From Streptomyces sp. NBRC 109706 (GTDB lineage Bacteria; Actinomycetota; Actinomycetes; Streptomycetales; Streptomycetaceae), in contig NZ_BBOM01000009.1 of NCBI RefSeq assembly GCF_000974485.1, forward strand, positions 434,001-498,000: a DNA stretch of 64,000 bases, read 5' to 3'. Below, in pieces: positions 62,218 to 64,000 of this stretch (the stretch's first letter is position 1; each line of letters opens with the position of its first letter). Below the pieces are notes generated by a model. That model saw nothing but the letters and a program-made list of their open reading frames with translations, had not been told where the DNA came from and did not search any database. Both the position numbers and the translations under genes were made by a program.

Positions 62218-63579
62218 CTATCGGGTCCGGCTCCGGGAGGTCTGGGAGGTCTTGGACGTGGGGTCGGTGGGGCCTGTGCCGCCCAGCCAGTCGAGGCGGG
62301 GCGCCGGCGGCGGGGACGGCGGGGCCTCGGCGGCGGTGCGCTCCTCCGGCACCTCACCGGCGCGCCAGCCCCGGTGCGCGGCGCGGCGCAGGGCAGGGCC
62401 GCCCAGCAGGCCGAGGACCACGGCCAGCAGCAGCCCGCCGCTGACCGCCAGGGCGGTGGCGGCGGTCGAGCCGAGCAGCGGCCGGTCCTCGGGGATGGCC
62501 TGCACCGGGATATGTCCCGGCCGGGCGGCGGCCTCGGCGGCCCCGTCGGTGTGCGCGTCCAGATGGGTGAGCGCGCCGAACGGGTCGACGATGCCGGCCC
62601 CGGTGCGGTCGCCGCGTCCGCCGCCGACCGGGGTGGCGGAGGCGATCAGCCGTTCGGCCACCTCGGCGGCCGTCAACTCGGGGAAGCGGGAGAGCACCAG
62701 GGCGGCGGCGCCGGACACCTGGGCGGTGGCGAAGCTGGTGCCGCCCTCCACGCGGTAGCCGCCGCCGGGCGCCGGCACCGGCATCTCCTGGCCGTAGCCG
62801 GCCAGGTCCACCCAGTCGCCGCCGTTGGAGGATTCGAGCGGCTGCCCGTCGGCGCCGACCGCGCCGACCGTCAACACCCCTTCGTAGGCGGCCGGATACA
62901 TCAGGCCGCCGGTCGGGGTCGTGTTGCCCTCGTTGCCCGCGGCGGCGATCACCAGGATGCCGGCGTCCACCGCGCGGGCCACCGCGTTCCGCAGCGGCTC
63001 GACGTCCACCGGGTAGGCGAAGGAGAGGTTGAGGACGTCCACCTCTGCGTCCACGGCGTCGTCGACGGCCGCCGCCAGGGTGTTGGGGGAGGCGCGGTCC
63101 ACTCCGTCGGCGATCCGGATCGGGTAGATCGAGGCGGCCGGCGCCACCCCTGCCATCCGGTCGCCCTCGGCGCGCCCCGCGGCGATCATGCCGGCGACGG
63201 CGGTGCCGTGCCCGACGCAGTCCACCTCGGGCGGCGGGGTGGAGCGGACGAACTCCCGCTCCTCGGGGACCATGGTGAACTCGCTGCCGCGCCGCACCGC
63301 GCCCGCCAGATCCGGATGCCGCCCGTCCACCCCTGAGTCCAGCACGGCCACCGTCACGCCCTCGCCGGCGGCCAGGTCCCATGCCTGGCGCAGGCCGAGC
63401 TGCCCGATCAGCGGGTAGGGCCCGGCGCCGTCGGGCAGTTCCTCGCCGGTGGCCGGGATACCCGAGCAGTCGTCGGCCAGGGCGGCGCGGGTGCCCCCCG
63501 GCAGCAGCAGTGCGCCCAGGGTGACGGCCGCCAGGGTCAACGCCCGTGCCCGGCCGCGCGATCCGCCGCTTCGTCCCAT
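62218..63579 (-). CDS. mycP: Mycosin (type VII secretion subtilisin-like protease MycP)
   Basis: 453 residues. A signal peptide (residues 1-36) precedes a subtilase domain with Asp81 (VAVLDSGVDGRHPD), His124 (CVGHGTAVAGM), Asn215 (AAAGNEGNTT) and Ser282 (EGGTSFATAQVSG). A C-terminal membrane helix at about 372-395 and a Pro/Ser/Thr-rich cytoplasmic tail follow. Mycosins stabilise and process ESX secretion complexes. The eccD stop is two bases upstream of its ATG. Confidence 0.95.
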   Translation of the reverse strand: MGRSGGSRGRARALTLAAVTLGALLLPGGTRAALADDCSGIPATGEELPDGAGPYPLIGQLGLRQAWDLAAGEGVTVAVLDSGVDGRHPDLAGAVRRGSEFTMVPEEREFVRSTPPPEVDCVGHGTAVAGMIAAGRAEGDRMAGVAPAASIYPIRIADGVDRASPNTLAAAVDDAVDAEVDVLNLSFAYPVDVEPLRNAVARAVDAGILVIAAAGNEGNTTPTGGLMYPAAYEGVLTVGAVGADGQPLESSNGGDWVDLAGYGQEMPVPAPGGGYRVEGGTSFATAQVSGAAALVLSRFPELTAAEVAERLIASATPVGGGRGDRTGAGIVDPFGALTHLDAHTDGAAEAAARPGHIPVQAIPEDRPLLGSTAATALAVSGGLLLAVVLGLLGGPALRRAAHRGWRAGEVPEERTAAEAPPSPPPAPRLDWLGGTGPTDPTSKTSQTSRSRTR

Positions 63580-63581
63580 GG

Positions 63582-64000
63582 TCAGACCCTGAGGTTGAGC
63601 AGGCCGGCGTAGACGTCCCAGACCGCCAGGGCCAGCGGGACGACGGAGAGCAGCACGGTGGTCTCCAGCATGTCGAGCGCGCGGGACGTCCGGGGGTTGG
63701 GACGGTAGCGGCCGGCGAACAGGCCGACGCAGGCCGCGATCAGCGCGCTCAGCAGCGCCGCCGGCAGCGCGATGCCCAGCAGCGGAAGGTTCTCCCCGAT
63801 GCGTTCGGTCAGCGCGAACGTGGCGCCGCCCGCCGCCACCAGCAGCGCGGTGACCAGCGGAATCGCCGTCTGCCTCGCCTCCTTGAAGAGCCGGGCGCGC
63901 AGCAGCGTCAGAACGACCAGGGCCAGCGCCAGCATGCCGGGCCACAGTTCGCCGCCGGCGAAGAGCACCAGGGTGGCGCCGCCGGCGACCAGTTGGCTGC
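63582..64000 (-). CDS. eccD: Type VII secretion membrane protein EccD, C-terminal part
   Basis: About 139 residues visible; the gene continues past the right edge. Four hydrophobic segments (for example LWPGMLALALVVLTLLRARL, IPLVTALLVAAGGATFAL, LLGIALPAALLSALIAACVG and MLETTVLLSVVPLALAVWDVY) fit the last helices of EccD, the large pore-forming subunit of ESX systems. Confidence 0.88.
   Translation of the reverse strand, partial: SQLVAGGATLVLFAGGELWPGMLALALVVLTLLRARLFKEARQTAIPLVTALLVAAGGATFALTERIGENLPLLGIALPAALLSALIAACVGLFAGRYRPNPRTSRALDMLETTVLLSVVPLALAVWDVYAGLLNLRV

Noticed and set aside
60772..63336. Long open frame opposite eccB and mycP
   Set aside because: Antisense shadow; the minus-strand genes carry catalytic motifs and overlapping start/stop codons.

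Overview
The window is chromosomal DNA from a high-GC actinomycete, almost certainly a Streptomyces or close relative. The evidence is strongly GC-biased third codon positions, frequent GTG starts, a recognisable whiI sporulation regulator with a sigma-WhiG type promoter, WhiJ/BldB-like (Xre/DUF397) genes, the gene order ngcEFG-rok7B7-xylFGH known from Streptomyces, and an actinobacterial ESX/type VII secretion locus. No tRNA, rRNA, CRISPR array or insertion sequence was seen.

Layout. 1-4.2 kb: the 3' part of a pyrimidine-reductase-family gene, zapE, then a three-gene overlapping set: a DUF692 (MNIO) enzyme, a small partner protein, and a membrane protein whose C-terminus is a Gly-rich tail ending in four Cys-Gly-Gly repeats. 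This is the best candidate here for an undescribed system, a possible cysteine-modifying pathway acting on a membrane-anchored substrate. 4.3-8.7 kb: haem genes (chdC, cgoX, hemE) around a DUF4349 lipoprotein. 8.8-15.6 kb: DUF3000, whiI, RNase D, fadAB and a NYN-domain protein. 15.7-20.1 kb: an accessory island with a glyoxalase-fold protein, a Nudix-fold protein with a destroyed Nudix box, a broken anti-sigma-like ATPase gene, a WhiJ-like Xre regulator and three DUF397 genes, two of them tandem fusions, separated by duplicated hairpins. 20.1-22.5 kb: an overlapping operon of VOC protein, ECF41-like sigma factor and a frameshifted FAD monooxygenase. 22.7-25.4 kb: DinB and dxs. 25.5-34 kb: carbon uptake, namely the xylose ABC system xylFGH, its ROK regulator, and the GlcNAc/chitobiose system ngcEFG with a DasR-like site. 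34.2-42 kb: aconitase with a palindromic operator candidate, an APH-like kinase, a YtrA-type GntR/DUF1648 operon with its own palindrome, and an Xre-MurA fusion.

42-59 kb is more variable: an orphan sugar-binding protein and a secreted DOMON-like protein sharing operator-like sequences; a Cys-rich double-psi-barrel protein, Tat protein and MauE cassette; an HxlR regulator; about 700 bp of interspersed GC-rich repeats; a methyltransferase; a PEP-mutase-family enzyme; an atypical Nramp transporter; arginine deiminase with ornithine carbamoyltransferase; an acetyltransferase, a hydrolase and several oxidoreductases. 58.8-64 kb: type VII secretion genes eccD (cut by the edge), mycP, eccB, eccE and a conserved unknown.

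Functionally the window mixes core metabolism (haem, fatty acid oxidation, isoprenoids, TCA), amino-sugar and pentose uptake, and development. Two genes (the HATPase and the FAD monooxygenase) are disrupted; a base error in the assembly cannot be excluded for either from sequence alone.
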